Below, piece by piece: positions 5,929 to 12,364 of a DNA stretch of 14,772 nucleotides. The notes under the pieces are model-generated. The model saw only the letters and a list, made by a program, of their open reading frames with translations. It was not told where the DNA came from and did not search any database. The stretch's first letter is position 1, and every line of letters starts with the position of its first letter. Source of the DNA: Minisyncoccota bacterium (GTDB taxonomy: Bacteria; Patescibacteriota; Microgenomatia; Levybacterales; UBA12049); NCBI GenBank assembly GCA_025449795.1, contig JANWIQ010000064.1:1-14772 (forward strand). The letters run 5' to 3'. The position numbers were made by a program, and so were the translations under genes.

Positions 5929-7015
5929 GGTACCTAACCTGGGAAGCATACGTATCAAATCCATTTGGGAAAATCCTCTAGGGCTACTGTTTAGCTCTGT
6001 TATTATTTTTTCTCTTATTGTTATTTTTCTCCTTGCACTGCGGCCAATGCTTTTTTATACAAATTCTTCTGGATACCGAAAGCTCACTCCTGCTCATTCG
6101 ACGAGCTCATTGGCACCAGTGCAGTCTGTAGGAATTCCTCGATTGCAAGAGAGAGTATATACTCCTACTGTAATTACCTCAGAAGAGAATGTAGCAGGAG
6201 GCGAAAATTTTACAAGCAACATCATTTCTTTTGTCGTTGATGGATTTAGGGAATATGCGCTCCTCAATATTCCAACAAGTCCACGACCTTCCTTGGGTTA
6301 CCCAGTTATTATTCTAAATCATGGGTATATACAGCCATCACAATACGACACCGTTAGCTCATATGCCACAATAGCTAATTTTTTTGCAAATAATGGCTAT
6401 ATAGTCCTAAAACCCGATTACCGTGGTAATGGGAATTCTCAGGGGTCTGAGGATGCGTTACAGCGATACAATTATCCGGTTGATGTACTTACGCTTCTTG
6501 CGTCTGTGAAACATATCCCCAACGCTGACATGTCGCATATGTACCTATGGGGACACTCCATGGGAGGGGAAGTAACGCTTACGGTGCTGGAAGTGCTTGG
6601 TAAACAATCTTCTCTAGCAAAAGGAGTACGAGCCGCAGTGCTGTGGGCCCCTGTGACAGATCCTGCTCAGTGGTTTGGGACTGATAATCTGCAAAAGATT
6701 CCCGAGGCAATACTCACACCATTTCCTTATACCAAGACGTTTCAAATTCTTGGAACACCCTCAGACAGTTCAGCTATTTGGCAAAGTATTAACCCGTTAC
6801 GATTTCTTTCAGCTATTGTTACTCCGGTACAGCTTAACCATGGGACAGGGGACCAGACAGTCCCATACGCATGGTCACAGGAGCTGGCTATAGATATGCA
6901 ACATGCGCAAAAATTCGTAACTTTTATTAGTTATCCGGGAGCAGACCATAACCTAAGCCCAGATACCACGCAGGCGTTACAAAATAATCTGGATTTTTTT
7001 AATTCGCATAAATAA
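5915..7015 (+). CDS. Membrane-anchored alpha/beta hydrolase (S9/dienelactone hydrolase-like)
   Basis: The product (up to 366 residues) has one N-terminal membrane helix (about residues 26-43, LLFSSVIIFSLIVIFLLAL), a linker of about 40 residues, then a beta-rich lead-in and an alpha/beta hydrolase domain. Visible elements are the oxyanion-loop NHGY, the DYRGNGNS strand typical of prolyl-oligopeptidase-like esterases, the nucleophile elbow GHSMGG with Ser215, an acidic residue Asp313 in HGTGDQTVP, and His345 in GADHNL. This is a complete Ser-Asp-His triad. The domain probably acts outside the membrane as an esterase or peptidase; the substrate cannot be told. The start is uncertain: TTG 5915 and GTG 5927 are the only ATG/GTG/TTG codons in frame before ATG 6047, which would remove the membrane helix. 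Numbering here is from 5915. A terminator hairpin follows at 7071-7101. Confidence 0.85.
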   Translation: MYAIVVPNLGSIRIKSIWENPLGLLFSSVIIFSLIVIFLLALRPMLFYTNSSGYRKLTPAHSTSSLAPVQSVGIPRLQERVYTPTVITSEENVAGGENFTSNIISFVVDGFREYALLNIPTSPRPSLGYPVIILNHGYIQPSQYDTVSSYATIANFFANNGYIVLKPDYRGNGNSQGSEDALQRYNYPVDVLTLLASVKHIPNADMSHMYLWGHSMGGEVTLTVLEVLGKQSSLAKGVRAAVLWAPVTDPAQWFGTDNLQKIPEAILTPFPYTKTFQILGTPSDSSAIWQSINPLRFLSAIVTPVQLNHGTGDQTVPYAWSQELAIDMQHAQKFVTFISYPGADHNLSPDTTQALQNNLDFFNSHK

Positions 7016-7039
7016 AATCATGACACGTCGCATATTTTG

Positions 7040-7071
7040 TACTGTATAATATACTAACTTATTATACAGTA
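7040..7071. repeat. Perfect 12-bp inverted repeat downstream of the hydrolase gene
   Basis: TACTGTATAATA (7040-7051) and TATTATACAGTA (7060-7071) are exact reverse complements around the 8-nt loop TACTAACT. Each arm contains TGTATAAT when read 5' to 3' on its own strand, so both strands carry a -10-like sequence. The element abuts the terminator hairpin. It may be a hairpin, a two-way promoter core or an operator. Confidence 0.7.
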
Positions 7072-7101
7072 GCTACGTAGTGTGCGTAGCTTTTACTTTT
7101 T
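7071..7101 (+). terminator. Rho-independent terminator for the hydrolase gene
   Basis: AGCTACG (7071-7077) pairs perfectly with CGTAGCT (7085-7091) around a 7-nt loop. It is followed by a T-rich tract (TTTACTTTTT, 7092-7101). It lies 55 bp downstream of the hydrolase stop on the same strand. The minus strand has no comparable T-tract, so it appears to act in one direction. Confidence 0.65.
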
Positions 7102-7105
7102 ACGG

Positions 7106-7134
7106 TTTACCCTTTGTGCGAGTGGTGCTACAAT
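7106..7134 (+). promoter_or_regulatory. Possible extended -10 promoter for rarA
   Basis: TACAAT (7129-7134), preceded by TGC, gives an extended -10. The hexamer 17 nt upstream is TTTACC, a weak -35 with four of six matches. The predicted start near 7141 would leave a leader of about 65 nt before the rarA ATG. Confidence 0.35.
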
Positions 7135-7205
7135 TGTCTCATCCTTTGGTTCGTTTGCAGTAATTCGTTTACCGTGAGCAAAGTCGAACTGCCCAGAAAT
7201 ATCGT

Positions 7206-8420
7206 ATGAATCTTGCCATGAGGCTTCGCCCAACCACCTTAAAAGAATTTATTGGCCAATCCCAAATTGTTGGGAATAAAGGCATTATCCAAGAGATGCT
7301 CAAAAGCGGGAATTTATTTTCCATGATTCTATGGGGGCCTCCGGGATCGGGAAAAACAACGCTTGCATATATCCTTTCCCGCGAAATCTATGCGCAATTT
7401 TATCAATTATCGGGGGTAAGTAGCGGAAAAGCAGACGTGCAGAAAATTCTTGAGGAGGCAAAGAAGCTTGGTTCAAACAGTAACAAAACCTCATCCCAAC
7501 CTATTCTCTTTATTGACGAAATACACAGGTGGAGTAAAGCCCAACAAGATGTGCTGCTTCCCTATGTGGAAAATGGGACAATAACTCTTATTGGCGCGAC
7601 GACAGAAAATCCTTCTTTTGAATTAAATAGTGCACTATTATCCCGTTGTCGTGTCTTTGTGCTACATAGTCTTACATATGAAGATTTGGAAAAAATTCTC
7701 ATGCTTGCACTTACCAATACCGAAAAAGGATTAGGAACATACAAAAAGACAATAACCTCAGCAGCAAAGGAGCTTATGATCCGACTTTCCGCAGGAGATG
7801 CCCGTATTTTACTAAATGCGCTTGAAATGGCAGTGACAACCTACAGAGAAAAGACTATTTCCGAAGAGATTGTGCAGCACGTGTTTCAGACGAAGTCCGC
7901 AGGTCTTTACGATAAGAAAGCAGACGAGCATTACAATATTATTAGTGCATTTATTAAGTCAATGAGAGGAAGCGATGTAGATGCTGCTTTGTATTATCTT
8001 GTGCGTATGCTTGAAAATGGGGAAGACCCAAAATTTATTGCACGGCGCATGATTATTTTTGCCTCAGAAGATATAGGTATGGCAGATAGGGGAGCACTGA
8101 TTCAAGCCAATGAATGCTTTGAAGCAGTAACAAAAATAGGCATGCCTGAAGCACAGCTTACACTTGCTCATGTCGTGATTTATCTATCTCTTGCAAAAAA
8201 ATCGCGCGGTGTGGCAAATGCGCTCGGGAAAGCAAAAGAAGCAGTATATACACTCCCTAATGAGCCTATACCGCTTCACCTTCGCAATGCGCCGACGAAG
8301 CTTATGAAAGAATTGGGATATGCAAAAGAATATAGCTGGTCTGAAAAATATGTAGGGCCTAGTAAAGAAAAATCTTTTCTTCCAGAAAAGCTAAAAGGCA
8401 AAAAGTTTTTTGGGCAATAA
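7206..8420 (+). CDS. rarA: Replication-associated recombination protein RarA (MgsA), AAA+ ATPase
   Basis: RarA is a clamp-loader-like AAA+ ATPase that acts at stalled replication forks, with single-strand binding protein, to support recombination and repair. The 404-residue product opens with NLAMRLRPTTLKEFIGQ, matching the family's PLA-x-R-x-RP-x-x-LDEFVGQ. It has Walker A GPPGSGKTT (K50), Walker B FIDEIHR (D104, E105), the GATTENPSFELNSALLSRCR sensor-1/arginine-finger region, LSAGDARILLNALE, and the family C-terminal part: FIKSMRGSDVDAALYYL-x-RML-x-x-GEDP-x-FIARRM, SEDIG-x-AD, and a final GYAKEY. It is somewhat shorter than E. coli RarA at its C-terminal end. ATG 7206 was chosen over ATG 7218 because it retains the NLA residues. 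No Shine-Dalgarno sequence is visible. It stands alone, between terminators. Confidence 0.95.
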   Translation: MNLAMRLRPTTLKEFIGQSQIVGNKGIIQEMLKSGNLFSMILWGPPGSGKTTLAYILSREIYAQFYQLSGVSSGKADVQKILEEAKKLGSNSNKTSSQPILFIDEIHRWSKAQQDVLLPYVENGTITLIGATTENPSFELNSALLSRCRVFVLHSLTYEDLEKILMLALTNTEKGLGTYKKTITSAAKELMIRLSAGDARILLNALEMAVTTYREKTISEEIVQHVFQTKSAGLYDKKADEHYNIISAFIKSMRGSDVDAALYYLVRMLENGEDPKFIARRMIIFASEDIGMADRGALIQANECFEAVTKIGMPEAQLTLAHVVIYLSLAKKSRGVANALGKAKEAVYTLPNEPIPLHLRNAPTKLMKELGYAKEYSWSEKYVGPSKEKSFLPEKLKGKKFFGQ

Positions 8421-8513
8421 TTATTACAATGAGGTCTTGTATATCTTAAAGTAATCATATTACATCTGCATCTATTACCATTCCATATCTTGTAGATCTT
8501 TATTTTCGGTTTA

Positions 8514-8542
8514 TTGACAGCTTCTTAAAAAAGTTCTATAAG
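8514..8542 (+). promoter_or_regulatory. Strong promoter in the rarA-methyltransferase gap
   Basis: A perfect TTGACA (8514-8519), a 17-nt spacer and TATAAG (8537-8542, five of six consensus) are present, with a second TATAAT one base further on (8543-8548). This is one of the two best promoters in the window (with that of the histidine kinase), yet no annotated plus-strand gene follows: the next feature on that strand is a terminator about 60 nt away. It therefore probably drives a short RNA. Confidence 0.65.
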
Positions 8543-8549
8543 TATAATA

Positions 8550-8637
8550 TATGTACGTTATGGACCCAAAACTAGGCGCAAACTAAGCCTAGTATATATA
8601 CAAAAAACAATCGCTATCTAGGGTAGTGGTTGTTTTT
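8550..8637 (+). ncRNA. Candidate small RNA (about 88 nt) with two stem-loops
   Basis: The predicted transcript starts near 8549-8551 and ends at the terminator. It contains a perfect 7-bp hairpin, ACTAGGC (8571-8577) with GCCTAGT (8587-8593) around a 9-nt loop, then the terminator stem. An 11-codon frame with its own ATG (8551-8586, MYVMDPKLGAN) begins exactly 8 nt after the -10, so the RNA could instead be a leaderless mRNA for a micropeptide, or both. I recognise no known RNA family. It is too short for tmRNA or RNase P RNA, and no plus-strand gene follows for it to act on as a leader. Confidence 0.5.
8602..8637. terminator. Bidirectional terminator between the small RNA and the methyltransferase gene
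   Basis: ACAATCGCTAT (8607-8617) pairs with GTAGTGGTTGT (8623-8633) in an 11-bp stem with three G-U pairs and a 5-nt loop, extended by the A-run at 8602-8606 facing the T-run at 8634-8637. On the plus strand it ends TGTTTTTATTTT. On the minus strand it ends TTGTTTTTTG directly after the methyltransferase stop codon, so it can terminate transcripts from both sides. Confidence 0.75.
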
Positions 8638-9358
8638 ATTTTCTTCTACACGCAAATAAAATTCTTCCAGTATCTTTGGTTACTCGTTCTCGAAAAGCAT
8701 CGACCATTTTTTCTATATGAAAGTATTTTTGGAGTGAGGTTATTACCCGTTGGGTTGAAAAAGACGCTTCTTTTATATTCTCCTCAAAAAGTTCGATTTT
8801 TCCTCTTTTTATATTCATAAATATTTGTATTCTATCAATATAGGTATTGTTGTCTCCTTGTAAGATTTTAAAAACAGCAAGGCTATTTCTCTCTTTTTTT
8901 ATGTATGCGGGGAGTTGTACCAATGCCTTATGCCGTTTTACTGTATTCATATCAAAAACAAAAATGCCATTCCTTTTAAGGTGGAGTGCAGTGAGGCGAA
9001 AGGTATTTTCCCATTGTTTGAATTCAAGGAGGTGATTGATACTATCAAAGACACAAATAATCACATCAAACTTTTTTCTTAAATGAAATTTACTCATGTC
9101 TCCTTCAACAAAAGTTGCCCGTTTTACCTTCTCTTTTGCGATTTTAAGCATTCCGGGGGAAATGTCGAGGCCATAGAGGGTAAAATTTTTGGGAAACGCT
9201 TGTAATATCGTGCCTGTCCCGCAGCCAAGCTCGAGCAGATCTAGTTTTTCTTTCTGTTGGGTGAATTCATATACCATTTTTTGAGTGGGGCGCAAAATAT
9301 ACTCATATCCTTCCATGAGGTTGTCATAAAGCTGAGAAAATTCATCTGTATATCTCAT
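8636..9358 (-). CDS. Class I SAM-dependent methyltransferase
   Basis: The 240-residue cytoplasmic protein has the Rossmann-fold methyltransferase signature: LLELGCGTGTIL (residues 41-52, motif I, SAM binding), YGLDISPGMLKIAK (motif II with the acidic residue that holds the ribose), FVEGDMSKFHL, FDVIICVFDSINHL (motif IV) and the post-motif HLKRNGIFVFDMNT. The substrate is not predictable. The FDSINHLLEF wording resembles small-molecule methyltransferases of the ubiE/tehB-like group more than rRNA enzymes. The N-terminal YTDEFSQLYDNLM segment is a typical lid. ATG 9358 fits the domain start. It is divergent from the histidine kinase across a 102-bp gap containing an 18-bp palindrome, so the two genes may share an operator. 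A bidirectional terminator lies directly after the stop. Confidence 0.9.
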   Translation of the reverse strand: MRYTDEFSQLYDNLMEGYEYILRPTQKMVYEFTQQKEKLDLLELGCGTGTILQAFPKNFTLYGLDISPGMLKIAKEKVKRATFVEGDMSKFHLRKKFDVIICVFDSINHLLEFKQWENTFRLTALHLKRNGIFVFDMNTVKRHKALVQLPAYIKKERNSLAVFKILQGDNNTYIDRIQIFMNIKRGKIELFEENIKEASFSTQRVITSLQKYFHIEKMVDAFRERVTKDTGRILFACRRK

Positions 9359-9377
9359 AGTAGTTACATATCAAGAT

Positions 9378-9395
9378 AGTAAATAGGTATTTACT
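9378..9395. promoter_or_regulatory. 18-bp palindrome between divergent genes, operator candidate
   Basis: AGTAAATA-GG-TATTTACT is an exact inverted repeat with 8-bp arms and a 2-bp centre. Its position between the divergently transcribed methyltransferase and histidine kinase genes, 17 bp upstream of the kinase -35 box, is typical of a dimeric repressor or activator site. I do not recognise the binding protein. Confidence 0.5.
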
Positions 9396-9411
9396 CTACA
9401 TATAGTAATAC

Positions 9412-9440
9412 TTGGAATTATAACATTTTTACGTTATAAT
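9412..9440 (+). promoter_or_regulatory. Promoter of the histidine kinase gene
   Basis: TTGGAA (9412-9417, four of six consensus), a 17-nt spacer and a perfect TATAAT (9435-9440) predict a start near 9447 and a leader of about 14 nt. No Shine-Dalgarno sequence lies in that leader; it is pyrimidine-rich instead. Confidence 0.65.
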
Positions 9441-9460
9441 GGAAATACATTTTCCTTATT

Positions 9461-11080
9461 ATGGCAACCAAATCAACAAATTTGCAAGAGTTTGATCGGC
9501 TTTATAAGCTTCAAAAGCTAAGCGCTTCCTTGCTGCAAGCGCGAACCATTTCAGATGTGTCATCTGTTATTGTTCGCAAAGGTTTTGATGCATTAAATGC
9601 CAATTCTGGAGATGTTGTGATTTTAAGTAGAGAAAAAAAAGTATTTGAGGTTTTAACATACAAAGGATATGAAAAAAAAATTATCTCTTCTTTAAGAAAC
9701 TTACCTAAAAATGAGCCTCTGTTAACCAAGTATGTTCTATCGAGGAGAAAACCATATTTTATTGAGGATATAAGTAAATTAGATAACAAGTTTGTTTTTG
9801 CTAAAAACTTTTTATTGTCAACGAAGTCTTATTCTGCGGCTTTACTTCCTTTGCGCGTTACCAAAAAAACAGTGGGAGTTTTACAGTTTACCTTTGGTTA
9901 TAAAAATAATTTTTCCCAAGAGGATAAAAGTTTTATGCTGAATCTTGCCGATCAATGTGCACATGCCTTAGATAGAGTTATTGCTCTTGAAAATGAAAAA
10001 AAGACAAAAAATGAACTGAATGCAATTATTAAAAGCGTTGATGATGGGATAATCGTAAGAAATAATAAAGATGAGATTAGTTTTGTTAATACTGCCGCAC
10101 TGGCTATCCATGATGCTATCAAGCCTGAAGAGCTATTGCACCTTTCCTTAAGGGAGTACCATTTGTTATTTTCAAAAATTTTGGATGAAAAAGGAAATAC
10201 CGTGGCATTTTCTCAAGCTCCTTTCCTAGAGGCAGTGGCAAAGAAAAAACGCCTCAAAAGGATATTTTTTGTAGTAACTAAAAAAAACAACAAGGGTCGT
10301 TGGGTAAAGGTTACCTCAATTCCTATTGTAGGAAAAAACAAAAAAACTGAGGTAGTGGTGAGTGTGCTCAATGATATTACAGAAGAAAAGCAGCGAGAAA
10401 ATTCAAAAGATGAATTTTTCAGTATTGCAAGTCATGAATTAAAAACTCCAGTCACGAGCCTCAAAGCATATACACAGCTTTTAGAAAAGCGTTTTCGAAT
10501 TATTGGGGACGACCAAACAGCCTCCGTGCTGCAAAAAATGGATATACAAATTGACAAGCTTACCCATCTTATCCATGATTTATTGGATATCACCAAAATA
10601 GAATCGGGAAGAATGCATATATCCAGTGAGTTATTTGAGTGTAATGGATTACTTGCTGAAGTTGTTGAACAAGTGCAGGTAACAGATAGGGGTCACAAAA
10701 TAGTTTTTGAAAAGTCAGGAGATGTTGTGCTTTTTGCTGATAGAGAAAGAATTGCCCAAGTACTAGTTAATTTTTTAACGAATGCGATGAAATATTCACC
10801 AGAAGGGCAGGAAGTTATCGTAAAAGTTAAGAAATCAAAAGGAGAAGTAATTATATCTGTAAAAGATTTTGGTATTGGAATTACCGAAGAGGGACAAAAA
10901 CATGTATTTGAACGGTATTTTCGTGAAAGAAATTTTCAGGAAAATACATTTCCCGGGTTGGGGCTTGGGCTCTATATTGCTTCACAAATCATTCGACGAC
11001 ATGGGGGCAGTATTGGGGTAAAAAGTAAAAAAAATGAGGGCTCTACATTTTTCTTCTCCCTTCCTCGATATCAAAAGTAA
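9461..11080 (+). CDS. Soluble GAF-PAS sensor histidine kinase
   Basis: The 539-residue product has an N-terminal GAF-like sensor domain (about residues 8-172), a short helical linker (ALENEKKTKNELNAIIKSV), a PAS-like domain (about 185-312, ending VVSVLNDITEEKQ), a HisKA dimerisation domain with the phosphoacceptor His325 in SHELKTP, and an HATPase_c domain. The ATP-binding boxes are N441 in NFLTNAMKYS (N box), KDFGIGI (G1), FERYFRE (F box) and GLGLGLYI (G2), ending in GSTFFFSLP. No membrane segment is visible, so it should sense a cytoplasmic signal. All catalytic motifs are intact. No response regulator is encoded in the window, so the partner is elsewhere. The gene ends 21 nt before murE on the same strand, with no terminator between them, so read-through into the mur genes is possible. 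Confidence 0.93.
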   Translation: MATKSTNLQEFDRLYKLQKLSASLLQARTISDVSSVIVRKGFDALNANSGDVVILSREKKVFEVLTYKGYEKKIISSLRNLPKNEPLLTKYVLSRRKPYFIEDISKLDNKFVFAKNFLLSTKSYSAALLPLRVTKKTVGVLQFTFGYKNNFSQEDKSFMLNLADQCAHALDRVIALENEKKTKNELNAIIKSVDDGIIVRNNKDEISFVNTAALAIHDAIKPEELLHLSLREYHLLFSKILDEKGNTVAFSQAPFLEAVAKKKRLKRIFFVVTKKNNKGRWVKVTSIPIVGKNKKTEVVVSVLNDITEEKQRENSKDEFFSIASHELKTPVTSLKAYTQLLEKRFRIIGDDQTASVLQKMDIQIDKLTHLIHDLLDITKIESGRMHISSELFECNGLLAEVVEQVQVTDRGHKIVFEKSGDVVLFADRERIAQVLVNFLTNAMKYSPEGQEVIVKVKKSKGEVIISVKDFGIGITEEGQKHVFERYFRERNFQENTFPGLGLGLYIASQIIRRHGGSIGVKSKKNEGSTFFFSLPRYQK

Positions 11081-11093
11081 AAAACGCTATAAT
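11065..11093 (+). promoter_or_regulatory. Promoter of murE-murC-murA (leaderless layout)
   Basis: TCGATA (11065-11070, four of six consensus), a 17-nt spacer and a perfect TATAAT (11088-11093) lie at the end of the histidine kinase gene. The -10 ends 8 nt before the murE ATG at 11102, so transcription would start at or beside the start codon. Confidence 0.5.
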
Positions 11094-11101
11094 ATGCATA
11101 T

Positions 11102-12364
11102 ATGTGGCAAAAAAGTAAAAATGTATATCATTTGTCTATTGCGATTTTGGCAAATACATTTTTTTTCTTTCCGGGTAGAAAATTACGAATCATTGGTATT
11201 ACCGGTACCGATGGAAAAACAACGACCACAAGCCTTATTTACCACATTCTAAAAACAGCAGGCAAGCAGGTATCCCTTATTTCTACTGTTGCAGCATACA
11301 TTGGTGACAAGGCGTATGATACAGGCTTTCATGTTACCAATCCTTCATCCATCTCTTTGCAAAAATTTCTAAAACAAATTCAGGGCTTGGGGAAGGGAAA
11401 GGAAGAAAATTTTCTTGTTCTCGAGGTTACTTCCCATGGAATTGACCAAAATCGCATATGGGGGATTCCATTTGCGATCGCAGGACTTACCAATATTACC
11501 CATGAGCACTTGGATTACCACAAGACCTATGAAAATTATGTTGCGATAAAGGCAAGGTTACTCAGGAGCGCAAAAATTGCGGTAATAAATAAAGATGATG
11601 CTTCCTATGAACTGGTACGCGAAAAGCTTGAGAGAAATAAACAAGTTATTACTTATGGATTTACCAGCAGTGCCGATATACACCTTTCAACCATACCATT
11701 CCGAACAAATCTACTGGGAGATTACAATATGTACAATTGCCTCCTTGCCGTTGCCATTTGTACACAGCTTGGTGTTGGGGCAAAAGATATACAAAATGGA
11801 ATTGCTACTTTTGTTCCTCCAGTGGGAAGAGGAGAGATTGTATATCCTTCGGCAGGTTCGGGACAAGCTGATTTTACTGTTATGATAGATTTTGCTCATA
11901 CACCAAATGCTTTTAAGGCATTACTTTCTGCAGTGAGACATAAGACAAAAGGAAGACTCATCCATGTTTTTGGTTCTGCAGGAAAAAGAGATATCACAAA
12001 GCGGCCGCTTATGGGAAAGGAAGCAGCAGCCTATGACGATGTTATCATCCTTACCGCAGAGGACCCAAGAACAGAAAAAGTAGAAGAAATAAATAAGCAG
12101 ATACGATCATCAATTTTCAATTTTCAATTTTCAATTTTCAATGAAAGTTCAAATTTCCAATTTACAAAAGGAAAAAAATATTTGTTTGAAATTCCTGACA
12201 GAAGAAAAGCAATTGAAGCAGCAATAGCAATGGCAAAAAAAGGAGATTTTGTTGTCATTACGGGTAAAGCACATGAAAAATCTATGAATTACGGACATGG
12301 TGAGGAAGCATGGGATGAATTTGGCGTAGTAAGGAAAGCTCTAAAGAACATATGGAAAAAGTAA
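11102..12364 (+). CDS. murE: MurE-type Mur ligase (UDP-MurNAc-tripeptide synthetase) lacking the N-terminal domain
   Basis: MurE adds the third amino acid (meso-DAP or Lys) to UDP-MurNAc-L-Ala-D-Glu using ATP. The 420-residue product has the P-loop GITGTDGKTTTT (K39), HVTNPSS, EVTSHGIDQNR, THEHLDYHKTYENYVAIKARLL with the Lys150 that is carbamylated in Mur ligases, DFAHTPNAF, FGSAGKRDITKRPLMG, and ITGKAHEKS. The P-loop lies only about 38 residues from the start, against more than 100 in E. coli MurE, so the UDP-binding domain 1 is missing and replaced by a short hydrophobic segment (YHLSIAILANTFFFFPG). The substrate-selecting motif reads E320-D-P-R323 instead of DNPR, so the third residue cannot be called. 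Two in-frame repeat insertions are present (11846-11869 and 12110-12142). It overlaps murC by 13 nt. Confidence 0.9.
   Translation: MWQKSKNVYHLSIAILANTFFFFPGRKLRIIGITGTDGKTTTTSLIYHILKTAGKQVSLISTVAAYIGDKAYDTGFHVTNPSSISLQKFLKQIQGLGKGKEENFLVLEVTSHGIDQNRIWGIPFAIAGLTNITHEHLDYHKTYENYVAIKARLLRSAKIAVINKDDASYELVREKLERNKQVITYGFTSSADIHLSTIPFRTNLLGDYNMYNCLLAVAICTQLGVGAKDIQNGIATFVPPVGRGEIVYPSAGSGQADFTVMIDFAHTPNAFKALLSAVRHKTKGRLIHVFGSAGKRDITKRPLMGKEAAAYDDVIILTAEDPRTEKVEEINKQIRSSIFNFQFSIFNESSNFQFTKGKKYLFEIPDRRKAIEAAIAMAKKGDFVVITGKAHEKSMNYGHGEEAWDEFGVVRKALKNIWKK
11846..11869 (+). repeat. Dispersed-type 24-bp repeat inserted in frame in murE
   Basis: The 24 bases starting CCTTCGGCAGG and ending GGGACAAGCT encode PSAGSGQA, just before the conserved DFAHTP motif. 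They resemble, with about three substitutions, a CTTCGACAGGCTCAGGACAAG-type repeat that I recall as scattered through many uncultivated bacterial genomes, where it encodes PSTSSGQA-like peptides. It is GC-rich relative to its surroundings and sits where MurE normally has a short variable loop. Confidence 0.5.
12110..12142 (+). repeat. Heptamer tandem array TCAATTT (4.7 copies) in murE
   Basis: TCAATTT occurs four times exactly in tandem (12110-12137), followed by a partial TCAAT (12138-12142). Degenerate relatives (TCAAATT, CCAATTT) continue to about 12163. It encodes SIFNFQF-SIFN, a 7-residue period, in a loop between the EDPR motif and IPDRRKAIEAA that is short or absent in other Mur ligases. 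Because 7 is not a multiple of 3, gain or loss of one unit would shift the frame. Confidence 0.8.

Noticed and set aside
7093..7205. Minus-strand open stretch with a protein-like sequence (FDFAHGKRITANEPKD and onwards) ending in TAA at 7093-7095
   Set aside because: It has no start codon before running into the antisense of rarA, is only about 40 codons long, and an open stretch of that length is expected by chance. It could be a gene remnant, but I cannot identify a parent family.
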